A DNA stretch of 64,000 nucleotides from Allorhodopirellula solitaria. Lineage in GTDB: Bacteria > Planctomycetota > Planctomycetia > Pirellulales > Pirellulaceae. Location: NCBI RefSeq assembly GCF_007859855.1, contig NZ_SJPK01000005.1, positions 99,329 to 163,328 of the forward strand. Direction: 5' to 3'. How positions within the stretch are numbered: the stretch's first letter is position 1; every line of letters starts with the position of its first letter. The notes beneath the pieces are model-generated. The model made no database searches, was not told the origin of the DNA, and was given only the letters and a program-made list of their open reading frames with translations. A program made the position numbers and the translations under genes. Shown one piece after another: positions 54,820 to 64,000 of this stretch.

Positions 54820-56250
54820 TCAGTCGTCCAGCCGAGTGGCCAGCGGAAAGAAGAGTCCGACGATCGCTGTGAACAGCATCAGGATGGCGGCGGAAAACAA
54901 CGCTCCTCCTAGACCAATCTGGCCCGCGATCTGGCCCCACAGCAGTGACCCGACTGCCATCGAACCGGCCATCATCGTCAGGTAACAACCCATCCCACGA
55001 GCTCGCAGGCGTGTCGGCAGGGTGATCTGTGCGGTCGCGTTGAGCGTCGTCAAGGTCGCCATCCAGCCCGCCCCCATCAGCAGGACCGCAGGCAGCAGGA
55101 TCTGCCACGATGGCGAAAAGCTCATGATGGCTTGCCCCCCCGCGAACAGGCACATCGCGGCGGCAACCAACCGATCCGAGCCGAATCGATGACGCAGTCG
55201 CGGAAGCAAGGCCGCACCCGAGACCGCCCCCGCCCCGACGCAGGCGACGAGAATCCCAAAGCCACTCGACCCCCAACCGAGCTCGGTCTTGGCATAGAGC
55301 GGCAAGAGCGACCACAGCGAACTGCCGGGCAGGACAAAGAGCACCACGCCGAGCATCACATGACGCATCACTGGATGGATCGCGACGTAGCGGACACCCT
55401 GCCGCAGAGAGGATCCAAACGAGCGGCCTCGGCTGCTCTCATTGGCCGTCCGCTGCCACGAGATCAGCACCATCACCACGCCGGCAAACGTGCAGGCATT
55501 GATCGCAAAAGTGCTCCAGATCCCCACCAGGGCAATCAGTACACCGCCGAGGGCTGGGCCCAGCGTGCGGGCCAGGTTAAAACTGATGCTCCCCAATCCT
55601 ACGGCGCGAGAAATCTGGTTGCGTGGCACGAGTTCGGGAATCGCCGATTGCCAGGTCGGGACATGCACCACCATGCCCAACCCCATCACAAAGGTCAGTG
55701 CCAGTAGCCCCCATGCGGTGATATGGCCGCTCCAGGTGAGCACGGCGAGGATCGCGGTGACGCCAAACAACAGCGACTGCGTCATGATCAGCAGTCGCCG
55801 CTTGTCAAACCGGTCCGCCAAAACACCAGCGGGAATCGCGAGAAAAACGATGGGCAAAGACATCGACGTCCGCACCGCCGCCACCATCTCAGGGCTGCCT
55901 TGGAGCGTGGTCATCAACCACCCCGCACCGACCTCGTGGATCCACGTGCCGAGATTCGAAGCCAACGACGCCATCCAGAAAAACCGAAACAGCCGCAGTC
56001 GCAGCGGCTCCCAAAAGGGCTCCGGACGCATCGAGACGGGGACAGGCCGAGCAGAGGATGTCGACGGCGCAGGCCACGATGACGAGGCACCTGCGGGATC
56101 GGTAGTTTCCACATCCGCGGCTGGTGACTCCTGAGGCAGTGCCTCTGGATGCGATGTCCCCCGGCAGGCGGCATCGGTCGGCTCACCATCGGTCGGCGCG
56201 GTGTTATGGTTTGCGACGGTGTGACGGGGAGAAGGGGTGGCGAGTTTCAT
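54820..56250 (-). CDS. MFS transporter (enterobactin-exporter/MFS_3 type)
   Basis: 476 aa from ATG 56250, with GAGG just upstream; the frame is open to 56379 but that part is not needed. About 12 membrane helices. Family features: FWMASLASNLGTWIHEVGAGW at the first helix, LADRFDKRRLLIMTQ as the loop 2-3 motif, and RARGMGCYLTMMAGSMAVGS. The first ~70 residues are a Pro/Ser-rich cytosolic leader, unusual for the family. It probably exports a small molecule. Divergent from the TIGR03790-like gene. Confidence 0.85.
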   Translation of the reverse strand: MKLATPSPRHTVANHNTAPTDGEPTDAACRGTSHPEALPQESPAADVETTDPAGASSSWPAPSTSSARPVPVSMRPEPFWEPLRLRLFRFFWMASLASNLGTWIHEVGAGWLMTTLQGSPEMVAAVRTSMSLPIVFLAIPAGVLADRFDKRRLLIMTQSLLFGVTAILAVLTWSGHITAWGLLALTFVMGLGMVVHVPTWQSAIPELVPRNQISRAVGLGSISFNLARTLGPALGGVLIALVGIWSTFAINACTFAGVVMVLISWQRTANESSRGRSFGSSLRQGVRYVAIHPVMRHVMLGVVLFVLPGSSLWSLLPLYAKTELGWGSSGFGILVACVGAGAVSGAALLPRLRHRFGSDRLVAAAMCLFAGGQAIMSFSPSWQILLPAVLLMGAGWMATLTTLNATAQITLPTRLRARGMGCYLTMMAGSMAVGSLLWGQIAGQIGLGGALFSAAILMLFTAIVGLFFPLATRLDD

Positions 56251-56500
56251 ATCCTCAAAAATCGGTGACGGAACGGTTGTCGTCAAGTGCATTGATGCCG
56301 CCATGACGACTGGGGCGGTTTGTGGGTTGGTCCAACGCGATGGTGCCGGAAAGGCAACCACCCGCCTCGAGCGGCTCAACCCATCGAGACACTTGGGTTT
56401 GGGCTATAGTGTGAAATATTCGTTAATGCATGCGTTGCCCATCCCGAGACGCTGTTTCATCAATGTCCCTCTGGCGTTGCCATCCACCCGGTCCCGAGTC

Positions 56501-58720
56501 ATGCGCGTGAACTTTCCAAACTTCTGCCGACAACGCCGGCGTTGGCACCTGATGCGGCAACGCTGTGCAGTCTTATATTCGTCCGAAAAACGCGCTTTCT
56601 ACCACTGCGGGCGGGACTCCCACGCACCGGTTCGCGGGCGCCCCGCCCGCACCCACCTGAATCACAGTCAAAGGTGGTTCCCAGCGTTATCGCTTCGGGC
56701 AGTCTCACTGTTGCTGGTGGTGGGTTGCGTGCTAGTCGCTCCAACGCGACTGCAGGCCGGATTGACCGGTGAGAACGTTGCCCTGATTGTCAACGGTTCA
56801 TCGACCGACTCGCTCACGATCGCCAATCACTACGCGGCCCTGCGCGACATTCCCTCCCACAATGTGATCGTGCTGGAAGATGTCCCGAGCGAGCTGAGTA
56901 TCTCACTCGATGCGTTTCGTGACGGAATTCTCAAGCCGTTATTGGAGACGATCAATTCTCGCGGAATCGCCCCCCAGATCAGGGTGGTCGCCTACTCGGC
57001 AGGTTTCCCCACGTCGGTCAACATCGGCGAGCTTGCCAAACGCTTTCCCGACCCGGCTGATAGCAAGTACCGAACCCCGGTCGCGTCGATCAACTCACTG
57101 ACCTACTTCTATCGCTGGGTGTTGAGTGATTCTCCCAATCTACTCGCTTGGGGAGCCAACCTCTACGCCCGCGGCCCCTTTGGCCGCCACTTCGCGAACC
57201 CATTTAGCGGCGAGAACGCGCAGCAGTTCGAGGCGGCAATCAGCGACAGCAAAGCGGAGAAGTTCACTGAGGCTGCCGAGAGCATGCAATCGCTCGCCGA
57301 TCAATTCCCGACGCTCTTTCCACTCCGCATCCTCGCAGCAGAAAACTGGCTGCGCAGCGGTGAGGAAGACAAAGCACTCGCGCAGGTCCGAAAGTCCATC
57401 GAGCGGGGCTGGATTAATCGACGATACCTGATCGAGACCGAACCGCTCTCCCAACTCTTCGGCGGGGACGCCGTGGACCTGCCCGGCGATCGCCGCCGCC
57501 TGCTCGACCAGCTCGAAGATGTCCCGCATACCATGCAGGGACCGATCGGCTTCTCGAACACCGCAGGTTGGACCAATTGTGGCCATGCCGTGAAAGCCGA
57601 CGAAGGTGGGATGCCCTACATGCTCTCGTGCGTGCTGGCCGTCGTTCACAAAAATGGTAGTACTCTGCAGCAAGCCATCGATTCGCTCAGCCTCGCCGCC
57701 CCGGCAGACCGAACCTACCCCGATGCAACGTTTGGTTTCTCCAAGACCAAGGACGTGCGTTCCAAAACACGATTCCCCGTCACCACCGATGCTCTTTCCT
57801 GGCTCCTCTCCCGCAACGACGACGTTGAGATCTTTTCCTCGGCGCTACCGAGCCAATCCGGTTCCTATGTCGGCATGATGCTGGGGGCTGCTTCGCTGCC
57901 GCTGAGTAACAAAAAGTGGACGTTTGCGTCAGGGGCGATCGCTGAGAACTTGACCAGTTTCGGCGGCATGTTTCAGAATAACTCGCAAACGAAACTCACC
58001 GCCCTGCTGCATGCCGGCGCTGCGATGAGCAGCGGAACTGTGACCGAACCGTACTCGCTGCCACCAAAGTTCCCTTCCGCGATGATGTATCCCTATTACA
58101 GCGAAGGGGTGGCGGCGATCGAAGCGTTCTACCTGAGCGTTCCATCACCCTACCAACTGCTGATCGTCGGCGATCCCTTGTGCCAGCCATTTGCCCGCGC
58201 ACCCAACGATTTCGTGCGAATCGAGAGCAAACCACCCGCCATCGAAATCACGTGGCAGTCCCTGCCCCGGACTCCCGACAGTGTTCCCACTGCGGCAATC
58301 GAACTCTACCTCAACGGAAAGTCCGCAGGACGCATTCGACCGACACCAAAAATTCGCGTCAACCTGCCCGCGAACGCCGAAGGGGTAGTGGATGTTCGGG
58401 TCTCGCTCATCGGCGCTCACCCCACGCAGCCGCGTATCGGCACTCACAGAAATATCCTCGTTGGCGAAGAATCGCACCTCCCGCAGATCGAACAGACACC
58501 GAGCGACACGCCCGGCGAGATGACCGTTTCAGTGGCATGCGACGAAGCTGAAAGCATCCATCTTATCCATCTCGGACGTGTGATCCATACTTTCGAGAGC
58601 GACTCTGGTGATGTCACGCTGACGCCTGCACAGATCGGAACCGGGCCCGTCCGACTGCAGGCCAACGCGCAGCGAGATGGAAGCATCATGCTTGGCCGCC
58701 CCGTGGAAATCGAGTGGTGA
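56501..58720 (+). CDS. TIGR03790-like secreted protein
   Basis: 739 aa from ATG 56501 (start uncertain; the frame is open back to 56237). A leader with hydrophobic core AVSLLLVVGCVLVAPTRLQA occurs about 48-68 residues in. After it, ENVALIVNGSSTDSLTIANH and IPSHNVIVLEDVP match the start of TIGR03790 proteins, found in planctomycetes and related bacteria with unknown function. A helical stretch (~250-340) with TPR-like FTEAAESMQSLADQFPTLFP is inserted. There are C-terminal beta-rich Ig-like regions. The substrate is unknown. Confidence 0.75.
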   Translation: MRVNFPNFCRQRRRWHLMRQRCAVLYSSEKRAFYHCGRDSHAPVRGRPARTHLNHSQRWFPALSLRAVSLLLVVGCVLVAPTRLQAGLTGENVALIVNGSSTDSLTIANHYAALRDIPSHNVIVLEDVPSELSISLDAFRDGILKPLLETINSRGIAPQIRVVAYSAGFPTSVNIGELAKRFPDPADSKYRTPVASINSLTYFYRWVLSDSPNLLAWGANLYARGPFGRHFANPFSGENAQQFEAAISDSKAEKFTEAAESMQSLADQFPTLFPLRILAAENWLRSGEEDKALAQVRKSIERGWINRRYLIETEPLSQLFGGDAVDLPGDRRRLLDQLEDVPHTMQGPIGFSNTAGWTNCGHAVKADEGGMPYMLSCVLAVVHKNGSTLQQAIDSLSLAAPADRTYPDATFGFSKTKDVRSKTRFPVTTDALSWLLSRNDDVEIFSSALPSQSGSYVGMMLGAASLPLSNKKWTFASGAIAENLTSFGGMFQNNSQTKLTALLHAGAAMSSGTVTEPYSLPPKFPSAMMYPYYSEGVAAIEAFYLSVPSPYQLLIVGDPLCQPFARAPNDFVRIESKPPAIEITWQSLPRTPDSVPTAAIELYLNGKSAGRIRPTPKIRVNLPANAEGVVDVRVSLIGAHPTQPRIGTHRNILVGEESHLPQIEQTPSDTPGEMTVSVACDEAESIHLIHLGRVIHTFESDSGDVTLTPAQIGTGPVRLQANAQRDGSIMLGRPVEIEW

Positions 58721-58768
58721 GGTTAGTAATGGTGTTTCGTTAAACGACGCCACCACCGTCGGTGGAGG

Positions 58769-59905
58769 TCACGACGCTCGCCCTTCGCCAATCGTCTCGT
58801 ACAGGCCACGATAGGTGTTGACCATGCGTTGCACCGAGAATAGATCGTTCATCCGCTGTTGGTTCTTCGCTCCCACTCGAGCGGCAAAGTCGGCGTCGTT
58901 TAGAAAATGGTTCACCTTGGCGACGAACTGTTCATCATCTCCTAGATCAAAACCTTGCTCGGCAGCGTCTCCGATGAGTTCCAAGCTGCCTTCCACGCGG
59001 CTACAGACAACCGGTTTCCCGCCCGCCATGGCTTCCATCACGACATTGGGCATCCCCTCATAGTGACTCGGCAGTACCAATAGGGTACTCGCCGCGATCA
59101 GGGCCGGGATATTGGGTTGCCAGTCGAGTACGCCGACGCGATCTCCTGGCACCCCGTCCGCCCATCGTCGCAAATCCGCGCCGAGCGCGCCGCTGCCGAC
59201 GATCGCGAGTCTGACATTGGAGCCGGCCGGTGCAAAGCGATCGAGCGTCCGCTGCAGCAGCGCGATGTTCTTCTGAGTGTGCAGTCGGCCGAGAAACAAC
59301 ACGACACGGATATCGGCGGGCCATCCGAAATCTCGCCAGTCCAATGGCACCGCACTCGCAAATCGTTCGGTCTCGACCGCATTTCCGATCACACTGAGCT
59401 CGCTTGACGGAAGCCGATACTGCTGCTGAGCAAACTCGGCGACCGCTGAGCTGACGCAGACCACCTTCGCGGCACTGCGCAGTGCCTGGCCTTCAATGAC
59501 GATGCGCGGGCGGTTGGGATCGGCCACTCGCACACCGGCTACCCAGTTCCGTCGCTCGGGTGCGGGCAACGCTGCCTTGGTTAGCACGTTGGCATGGAAC
59601 AGAAAGCTCTGACGCAGCGCAGCAGGTCGCAATCGCAGCCAACTCCGCAGCTTTCGATAGACCGATCCTAGGTCGGCAATCCCACGTCCCTGGCCGGACT
59701 CGATCTCGATTCCGTGAGCCTGCAGGTCGCTCACCAATGCACCGAGTTCAGGCGTTGGGAGCGGCCCGAGCGAGAACACGCGAACCTCGTCCCCGCGGTC
59801 CTTCAGCCCGATGGCTAAGCGGGTCAGCGTCCGTTCAGCCCCACCTACGTTAAGTTCGGTAATGACGAGGTCGATCTGCACGGGGGACCTTGGAGAAGAG
59901 AACAA
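58769..59905 (-). CDS. Glycosyltransferase family 4
   Basis: 378 aa. GT-B fold: N-terminal DLVITELNVGGAERTLTRLA and C-terminal nucleotide-sugar site RVVLFLGRLHTQKNIALLQR, then LVLPSHYEGMPNVVMEAMAG with the EX7E-type Glu residues. It adds a sugar to a lipid- or polymer-linked acceptor in the cytoplasm. It is the last gene of a run on the minus strand (leuB, cdsA, FMN reductase, this gene) with short gaps. Confidence 0.9.
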   Translation of the reverse strand: MFSSPRSPVQIDLVITELNVGGAERTLTRLAIGLKDRGDEVRVFSLGPLPTPELGALVSDLQAHGIEIESGQGRGIADLGSVYRKLRSWLRLRPAALRQSFLFHANVLTKAALPAPERRNWVAGVRVADPNRPRIVIEGQALRSAAKVVCVSSAVAEFAQQQYRLPSSELSVIGNAVETERFASAVPLDWRDFGWPADIRVVLFLGRLHTQKNIALLQRTLDRFAPAGSNVRLAIVGSGALGADLRRWADGVPGDRVGVLDWQPNIPALIAASTLLVLPSHYEGMPNVVMEAMAGGKPVVCSRVEGSLELIGDAAEQGFDLGDDEQFVAKVNHFLNDADFAARVGAKNQQRMNDLFSVQRMVNTYRGLYETIGEGRAS

Positions 59906-59917
59906 GCCAACAACAGG

Positions 59918-60442
59918 CTACCCGGCATTCAATGCCACTGAAATCCGCATGGTCTCGTTGACGAGTTCATCGACTCGGCGGGTGATGTCTTCATCCGCCA
60001 GCTGTTCGCCTTCAAAATCCACGCCCGTGGCGTACACAAATCGCGGTACCATCAGGCAACGGAAATCTAACATCAGACTGTTCGCCAATCCCATCGCGGA
60101 CATGTAGCTACCGTGGCCACCAGCGGCCAACATCAACGCCACAATCTTGCCCGTCCAAGCCTTGCCGGTCAGTTCGACGGCGTTCTTAATCGCGGCGTTG
60201 ACATCGTAGTTGTAGACCGGCGAGGCCACGAAGATGGCATCTGCCTGGCGGATGAGATCTGCCAACGCAATGACTTCCGGGTCACCGTACGCAGTCGCTC
60301 CGTCGCAGGGTGGCAAAACTCGCTGCGACAGATCGAACACTTCCACCTCACAGTCCCGTTCTCGCAGACGCTGGGCCACTTCTCGGGCCAGGATGCGGCT
60401 GCGGCTGTTCGGGTGAAGCGACGAGCTGAGAATCAAATGCAT
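59918..60442 (-). CDS. NAD(P)H-dependent FMN reductase family protein
   Basis: 174 aa. Flavodoxin-like: LILSSSLHPNSRSRILAREV at the FMN phosphate loop, AIFVASPVYNYDVNAAIKNA in the middle (the 'PxYN' block), and LMLAAGGHGSYMSAMGLANS. The family reduces FMN, azo dyes or quinones. It lies 12 bp ahead of the GT4 gene, same direction. Confidence 0.85.
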   Translation of the reverse strand: MHLILSSSLHPNSRSRILAREVAQRLRERDCEVEVFDLSQRVLPPCDGATAYGDPEVIALADLIRQADAIFVASPVYNYDVNAAIKNAVELTGKAWTGKIVALMLAAGGHGSYMSAMGLANSLMLDFRCLMVPRFVYATGVDFEGEQLADEDITRRVDELVNETMRISVALNAG

Positions 60443-60479
60443 GCTGTCAAACGGCTGGGCCGTTGATCGAGAGGAAAGA

Positions 60480-61436
60480 CTAGGTAAAGAAAAAACGGGT
60501 CACGTGATAGAAGATCGGTGCGGCAAAACAGATATTGTCGATCTGGTCGAGAATTCCCGCGTGGCCTTCGACGAGCGTGCCGGTATCCATGACGCCCCGA
60601 TCGCGTTTGATGGCGCTCATCGTCAGCGTCCCCACGCTCGCCATGATCGTGACTACGACCCCCATCAACAGAGCTTCCCACCAAAAGAACGGCGTTGCCC
60701 AACGCAGCATCGCCGCGATCAAACCCGTCGTCATGACCGAGCCGACCACACCTTCCCAGGTGCGGGAGGCATTGATTTGCGGCGCGATCACGTGCTTGCC
60801 AATCCAGCGGCTCCAAACCCGTTCGAGAGTCAACGATAGCTGCGAGATCAACACGAAAAACATGAGCAAGTTAGTGTTGTCTTTCCAAGCTGTACCATCG
60901 GTGCGAACAAGATCGAGATGCAGCAGGGCGGGGGCATGGGAAAGACAATAGACGCAAATCATCAACCCGTACTGAATCTTGGCACATCGTTCGAGAAAAC
61001 GCTTGGCGTCACCCGAAATCGCTGCCCGCGCCGGAATGAACAGGCTCGCGTAGACGGGGATCATGATGCTGTAAAATTCGTAGTAAGCGCTGCCCAGCCC
61101 GATCAGGATGAATTGCAGAGGGTGAAAGATGAAGAACACCCAGAACAATGTACGATGATCGCCACGTCGCGTCGGCGTCATTGAGATGAACTCGCGGAGG
61201 GCCCAAAATGACGCTCCCGCAAAGATCACCACCAGCGTCGTCGGTCCCGCCAGGGTGCCAATAACAAACACCGCCACCATGATCCACCAAACACGCAGCT
61301 TGGCTTGGAAACGCTTCACCAAGGCCGCATCCGTCCCCGGCGCGTTCCCACGCCCCATCACAATCCCGACCAAGGTCGCGATCGAAAGCGCCGTCAGGAT
61401 GACGCCGATCAAAATGAAGGTGGTGAAGTCGGGCAC
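60480..61436 (-). CDS. cdsA: Phosphatidate cytidylyltransferase
   Basis: 318 aa, about eight membrane helices. The CDP-diglyceride synthase signature at the C-terminus is present: SAIKRDRGVMDTGTLVEGHAG then ILDQIDNICFAAP, with the catalytic Asp residues. It makes CDP-diacylglycerol from phosphatidate and CTP in the inner membrane, the branch point of phospholipid synthesis. It is 37 bp ahead of the FMN reductase. Confidence 0.9.
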   Translation of the reverse strand: MPDFTTFILIGVILTALSIATLVGIVMGRGNAPGTDAALVKRFQAKLRVWWIMVAVFVIGTLAGPTTLVVIFAGASFWALREFISMTPTRRGDHRTLFWVFFIFHPLQFILIGLGSAYYEFYSIMIPVYASLFIPARAAISGDAKRFLERCAKIQYGLMICVYCLSHAPALLHLDLVRTDGTAWKDNTNLLMFFVLISQLSLTLERVWSRWIGKHVIAPQINASRTWEGVVGSVMTTGLIAAMLRWATPFFWWEALLMGVVVTIMASVGTLTMSAIKRDRGVMDTGTLVEGHAGILDQIDNICFAAPIFYHVTRFFFT

Positions 61437-61507
61437 GCGGGATTCGTTTACCTGCTATGGGGATGCGATCGGGAGGTCAGCACTCAGCCCCCTTTTCGGA
61501 TAGGCGT

Positions 61508-62584
61508 TTAGCCCGCGATCTTCTTGACCACGGCTGCTCCCATGGCTTCGCAAGAGATCGCCTCGGAATCACCTCGGGCCAAATCCGCAGTCCTCAGTCC
61601 ATCGGCCAAGACACCGGCGACGGCGGTTTCGATCGCGTCAGCCTCGGCATGCAAGGAGAGGGAATGACGTAGCATCATCGCGGCGGCCAGGATCGTTGCC
61701 AAAGGGTTGGCGATTCCCTTACCCGCGATGTCAGGGGCGCTGCCGTGAATCGGCTCGTACAGTCCCGGACCGGATTCCCCTAACGAAGCACTCGGCAGCA
61801 TGCCGAGCGACCCAGGCAGCATCGAGGCTTCGTCGGTCAAAATGTCGCCGAAGAGATTCCCCGTCACCACGACATCAAAGTCCGCAGGGCGATTGATCAG
61901 ATGCATCGCCATGGCGTCGACGAGCACGACATCGTATTGGACATCGGGGAACTCTTCGGTCATGACTTCCGCCGCCACGCGCCGCCACAACCGGCTCGGT
62001 TCGAGCACGTTGGCTTTGTCCACACTCGTCAATCGATTGGATCGCTCGCGGGCAGCGGTGGCCGCCATCCGCACGATCCGCTTGATCTCTCGGCGCGAAT
62101 ACGTCATCGACTGGAAAGCGGTCTCGTCCTCGCCTTCCCCGCTGCTGCCGGACTCGCCGAAGTAGACCCCGCCGGTCAGCTCGCGAAAGAACAGGATGTC
62201 GGTGCCCTGCACGATGTCGGCCCGCAAGGGGGACGCGTCGGCGAGTTCATCGAATAACTTGATCGGACGCAGGTTAGCGAATAACCCGAGTTCCTTGCGA
62301 ATTCGCAATAACCCGGCTTCGGGACGCGTCTTCGCCGAAGGATCATCCCAGCGGGGACCACCGACCGCACCGAGCAAGATGGCCGAGGCGGAGCGACAGG
62401 CGTCTACCGTTTCTGCGGGCAGCGGATCGCCGGTCTCGTCAATCGCAATCCCACCAATGCGGTGCGAGCTGAACGAGAAATCGTGACCAAAGCGACTGGC
62501 GACTGCCTCGAGGACGCCCCGGGCTTGAGCAACGATTTCAGGGCCGATCCCGTCCCCGGGCAGCAATACGATGGAGTGTTTCAT
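61508..62584 (-). CDS. leuB: 3-isopropylmalate dehydrogenase
   Basis: 358 aa from ATG 62584; a farther ATG/other start at 62623 adds a non-homologous leader. It oxidises 3-isopropylmalate with NAD+ in leucine synthesis. Signatures: [42 protein letters not shown], and the substrate/metal block [20 protein letters not shown]. Normal length (E. coli 363). It precedes cdsA with 71 bp between. Confidence 0.95.
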   Translation of the reverse strand: MKHSIVLLPGDGIGPEIVAQARGVLEAVASRFGHDFSFSSHRIGGIAIDETGDPLPAETVDACRSASAILLGAVGGPRWDDPSAKTRPEAGLLRIRKELGLFANLRPIKLFDELADASPLRADIVQGTDILFFRELTGGVYFGESGSSGEGEDETAFQSMTYSRREIKRIVRMAATAARERSNRLTSVDKANVLEPSRLWRRVAAEVMTEEFPDVQYDVVLVDAMAMHLINRPADFDVVVTGNLFGDILTDEASMLPGSLGMLPSASLGESGPGLYEPIHGSAPDIAGKGIANPLATILAAAMMLRHSLSLHAEADAIETAVAGVLADGLRTADLARGDSEAISCEAMGAAVVKKIAG

Positions 62585-62694
62585 GGTCAAGGAATGTGAG
62601 AACGTGACGGAATGGGGAAACAATTTTCCCCCACAGATTAGCTGAATCCCCCGTTCAGCCCCAGGGTGCCACCGCGATCGGCCAGCCGCACGCT

Positions 62695-63078
62695 CTACTC
62701 ACCGAGCTCCAATTCGACCCCGCCGCTGAAGGAGGCAATGAAGTTGTATGCCAACGCCAGGACCACCCCACCAACGAATCCCATCACACCGTAAACCAAT
62801 GGCGCCAGGACGCCCAAGATCAGCGTGCCAGCGACCCCGACGACAAGCTGATTCCCAGCGGCGCGAAAGCCGCCGCCCGCAGCACCAACGATCGTCATGA
62901 AAATGATGAACAGCACGGGAATCAAGCCTATCAGTGCGAACAACGCTCCCTGCATGCAACCGAGTGACAGCGGGTCGATGCGGCGGATTTTCAGTGACCG
63001 CTGTCGACCGCCGAGATAAACCGGTTCGTCGGACGAAGCGGCCGAGTTGCTGTAGGGGTTGGCGGGAGGCATGCTCAC
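62695..63078 (-). CDS. Small membrane protein (DUF3566-like)
   Basis: 127 aa from GTG 63078, with AGGAGA 8 nt upstream. A polar N-terminus precedes [20 protein letters not shown], which resembles the start of DUF3566 proteins, and there are two hydrophobic helices ([27 protein letters not shown]-type region). The function is unknown; the DUF assignment is tentative. It lies upstream of leuB on the same strand. Confidence 0.65.
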   Translation of the reverse strand: MSMPPANPYSNSAASSDEPVYLGGRQRSLKIRRIDPLSLGCMQGALFALIGLIPVLFIIFMTIVGAAGGGFRAAGNQLVVGVAGTLILGVLAPLVYGVMGFVGGVVLALAYNFIASFSGGVELELGE

Positions 63079-63123
63079 AGAAATTCTCCTGGCGAAGGAA
63101 CAGAAAGTTTCGTAACGGACATG

Positions 63124-63147
63124 GTAGTGGACGAGGCGACGAGTCCC
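63124..63147. repeat. Single copy of the 24-bp GC-rich dispersed repeat
   Basis: Identical to 10625-10648 (GTAGTGGACGAGGCGACGAG + TCCC). It lies between two minus-strand genes, about 45 bp upstream of the small membrane protein start. Confidence 0.9.
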
Positions 63148-63246
63148 TCACAAGAATCGGTTGCCGTTCCCGCGTTCTAACGCAAATGGGCTGCAGGTGA
63201 GGGTGTCTGCGATCGCTGGACCTCGCATCTCAGTGGCGACCGCGCG

Positions 63247-63687
63247 CTAATCTAGCCCATCGTCCGAGCGGGCCTGCGGTCTAGGAGACTGGGGGCACCC
63301 CGGATCGTCGATCGCATAGGCTTGGATTTCAAACGGATTGTCGCGATAGCCATCACGTCCACGGGCATAGAGCCACAGTGACACCCCGAGATAAGTGGGC
63401 AAGAAAAAGGGGCCCCAAATCGCGTACTGGTGGACGTGCACGCGTTCGTGGTTTCGCGTCCGGGCCAGTGCCTCGAGGTCGCGGCCGAAGACAACATGCC
63501 CCATCGTTAATGCTGCCGCAGGCACGATCATCCGGGCCAGCACCCGGGCCACATGCCGGCCATGAACTTCGAGTACGCCATCGACGCGCTGAAATCGTCC
63601 GCCGAGCAACAATCCGATCGCGATCCCCAACAACGTGTTCGGTGCCGCCCAGAGATATCCTAGCAATTGGGGGATCGACAGCTTCAT
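63247..63687 (-). CDS. Membrane protein with HExxH-like His motif, hypothetical
   Basis: 146 aa from ATG 63687 (MKLSIPQLLGYLWAAPNTLL); another ATG at 63744 gives 19 more residues that look less conserved. Two to three hydrophobic helices. The central block is RNHERVHVHQYAIWGPFFLP, where HERVHVHQ resembles zinc-metalloprotease-like 'HExxH' motifs, but the second Glu is absent. Function is unknown. Confidence 0.65.
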   Translation of the reverse strand: MKLSIPQLLGYLWAAPNTLLGIAIGLLLGGRFQRVDGVLEVHGRHVARVLARMIVPAAALTMGHVVFGRDLEALARTRNHERVHVHQYAIWGPFFLPTYLGVSLWLYARGRDGYRDNPFEIQAYAIDDPGCPQSPRPQARSDDGLD

Positions 63688-63753
63688 AACGGACGAGCCC
63701 ATGCGAATAGGGGGCCGACCCTTTGGAGGCGAATCATTTGACATGTGTTTTAA

Positions 63754-63878
63754 GGCTCATCCGACGGAAGCGTGCGCCCGAGGTTTTCAAGGCATGGCTC
63801 CCGTATCGAAGGATTTCTTTGTGGGATGTGATTGTCAATGTTAGACTGGCACTGCCGGGAGAAACGGAGCCGAGCTCT
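63754..63878. mobile_element. MITE-like element, copy D (left 125 bp only)
   Basis: It starts GGCTCATCCGACGGAAGCGT and follows copies A and B up to GAGCCGAGCTCT, then departs abruptly. The right end is missing. The DNA after it is unrelated and codes for the tail of another gene. Confidence 0.8.
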
Positions 63879-63890
63879 AATGGCGTGGAC

Positions 63891-64000
63891 TTAGGGCGAA
63901 TCTGGTGGTTTCACGGGCTCGACCGTGATCCGCTTGGCTCGACTGGGTCGAGGCTTTTTCAGCTTGGGATATTTTGATTGATTTCGGCGTTTGAGCTCGC
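63891..64000 (-). CDS. C-terminal end of an unidentified gene, partial at right edge
   Basis: Read on the minus strand from the window edge, ~36 codons are open and end at TAA (63891-63893). The product tail is basic and Pro-rich: KYPKLKKPRPSRAKRITVEP then VKPPDSP. It might be a transposase or a structural protein tail; nothing in the visible part decides. It directly follows MITE copy D, which is consistent with insertion-related debris. Confidence 0.35.
   Translation of the reverse strand, partial: ELKRRNQSKYPKLKKPRPSRAKRITVEPVKPPDSP

Noticed and set aside
1..64000. CRISPR arrays, rRNA, prophage or replication origin
   Set aside because: Looked for; no regularly spaced repeat with unique spacers, no rRNA-like or phage-structural sequence seen.

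Overview
The window looks like a planctomycete chromosome of the Rhodopirellula/Pirellulaceae type. The evidence is the gene content: a DUF1501 / DUF1549-DUF1553 cytochrome pair, a very large ThuA plus PVC-type haem-binding protein, a serine/threonine kinase fused to a DUF1559-like C-terminus beside an ECF sigma factor, a PEP-CTERM protein, an ISAzo13 ('Rhodopirellula transposase') remnant, frequent GTG/TTG starts and moderately high GC. No rRNA, CRISPR array, prophage or replication origin was seen.

Layout. 1-7,280: the 5' part of a papain-like (C1A) cysteine peptidase running off the left edge, a small unknown protein, two sugar-nucleotide-type glycosyltransferases, and a 1,030-residue secreted CHAT-like protein that appears to have lost its catalytic cysteine. 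7,281-17,460: a GltS-type symporter, purF, a cluster of short repeats, trpS-acpS, a sugar isomerase, mnmG, and a large secreted Pro-rich protein. 17,482-22,940: asnS, an SGLT-type sodium/solute symporter, galM and nagB, which together look like sugar uptake and entry into metabolism. 23,183-28,555: a lipoprotein, a membrane-anchored HtrA protease with a repeat-bearing cytosolic tail, a 69-residue protein, transketolase, and a tRNA-Ser(GGA) with its terminator. 28,555-30,652: an amino-acid-kinase-fold protein, a decayed TPR gene and an ADP-ribosylglycohydrolase.

30,839-35,879 is the accessory heart of the window. Two full 318-bp copies of a non-coding element with terminal inverted repeats (MITE-like) lie in the same orientation on either side of a kinase/ECF-sigma pair, together with transposase remnants (RAYT-like, IS630-like). 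A truncated copy lies at 63,754 and a solo end at 53,318. This makes the kinase/sigma pair a candidate mobile or recombination-prone signalling cassette. The kinase carries a SecD-like domain as well as a DUF1559-like one, an unusual combination.

36,040-51,813: an AI-2E-family permease with an extra C-terminal alpha/beta domain, the DUF1501/PSCyt1 operon, an arsenite pump with its ArsR repressor and a probable operator, and a XylR-type regulator divergent from a Gfo/Idh/MocA oxidoreductase and the giant ThuA/haem protein (a probable carbohydrate-degradation locus). 51,814-53,521 is a scar region: a 4 x 16-bp tandem repeat, a long inverted repeat, a PEP-CTERM gene without its signal peptide and an ISAzo13 remnant. 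53,522-64,000 returns to mostly housekeeping genes: a Gly-rich RRM protein, a DUF2780-like protein, an MFS exporter, a TIGR03790-like protein, a GT4 glycosyltransferase, an FMN reductase, cdsA, leuB and small membrane proteins, ending in another MITE fragment and the tail of an unidentified gene.

All identifications are by reading translations and motifs by eye; no database search was run.
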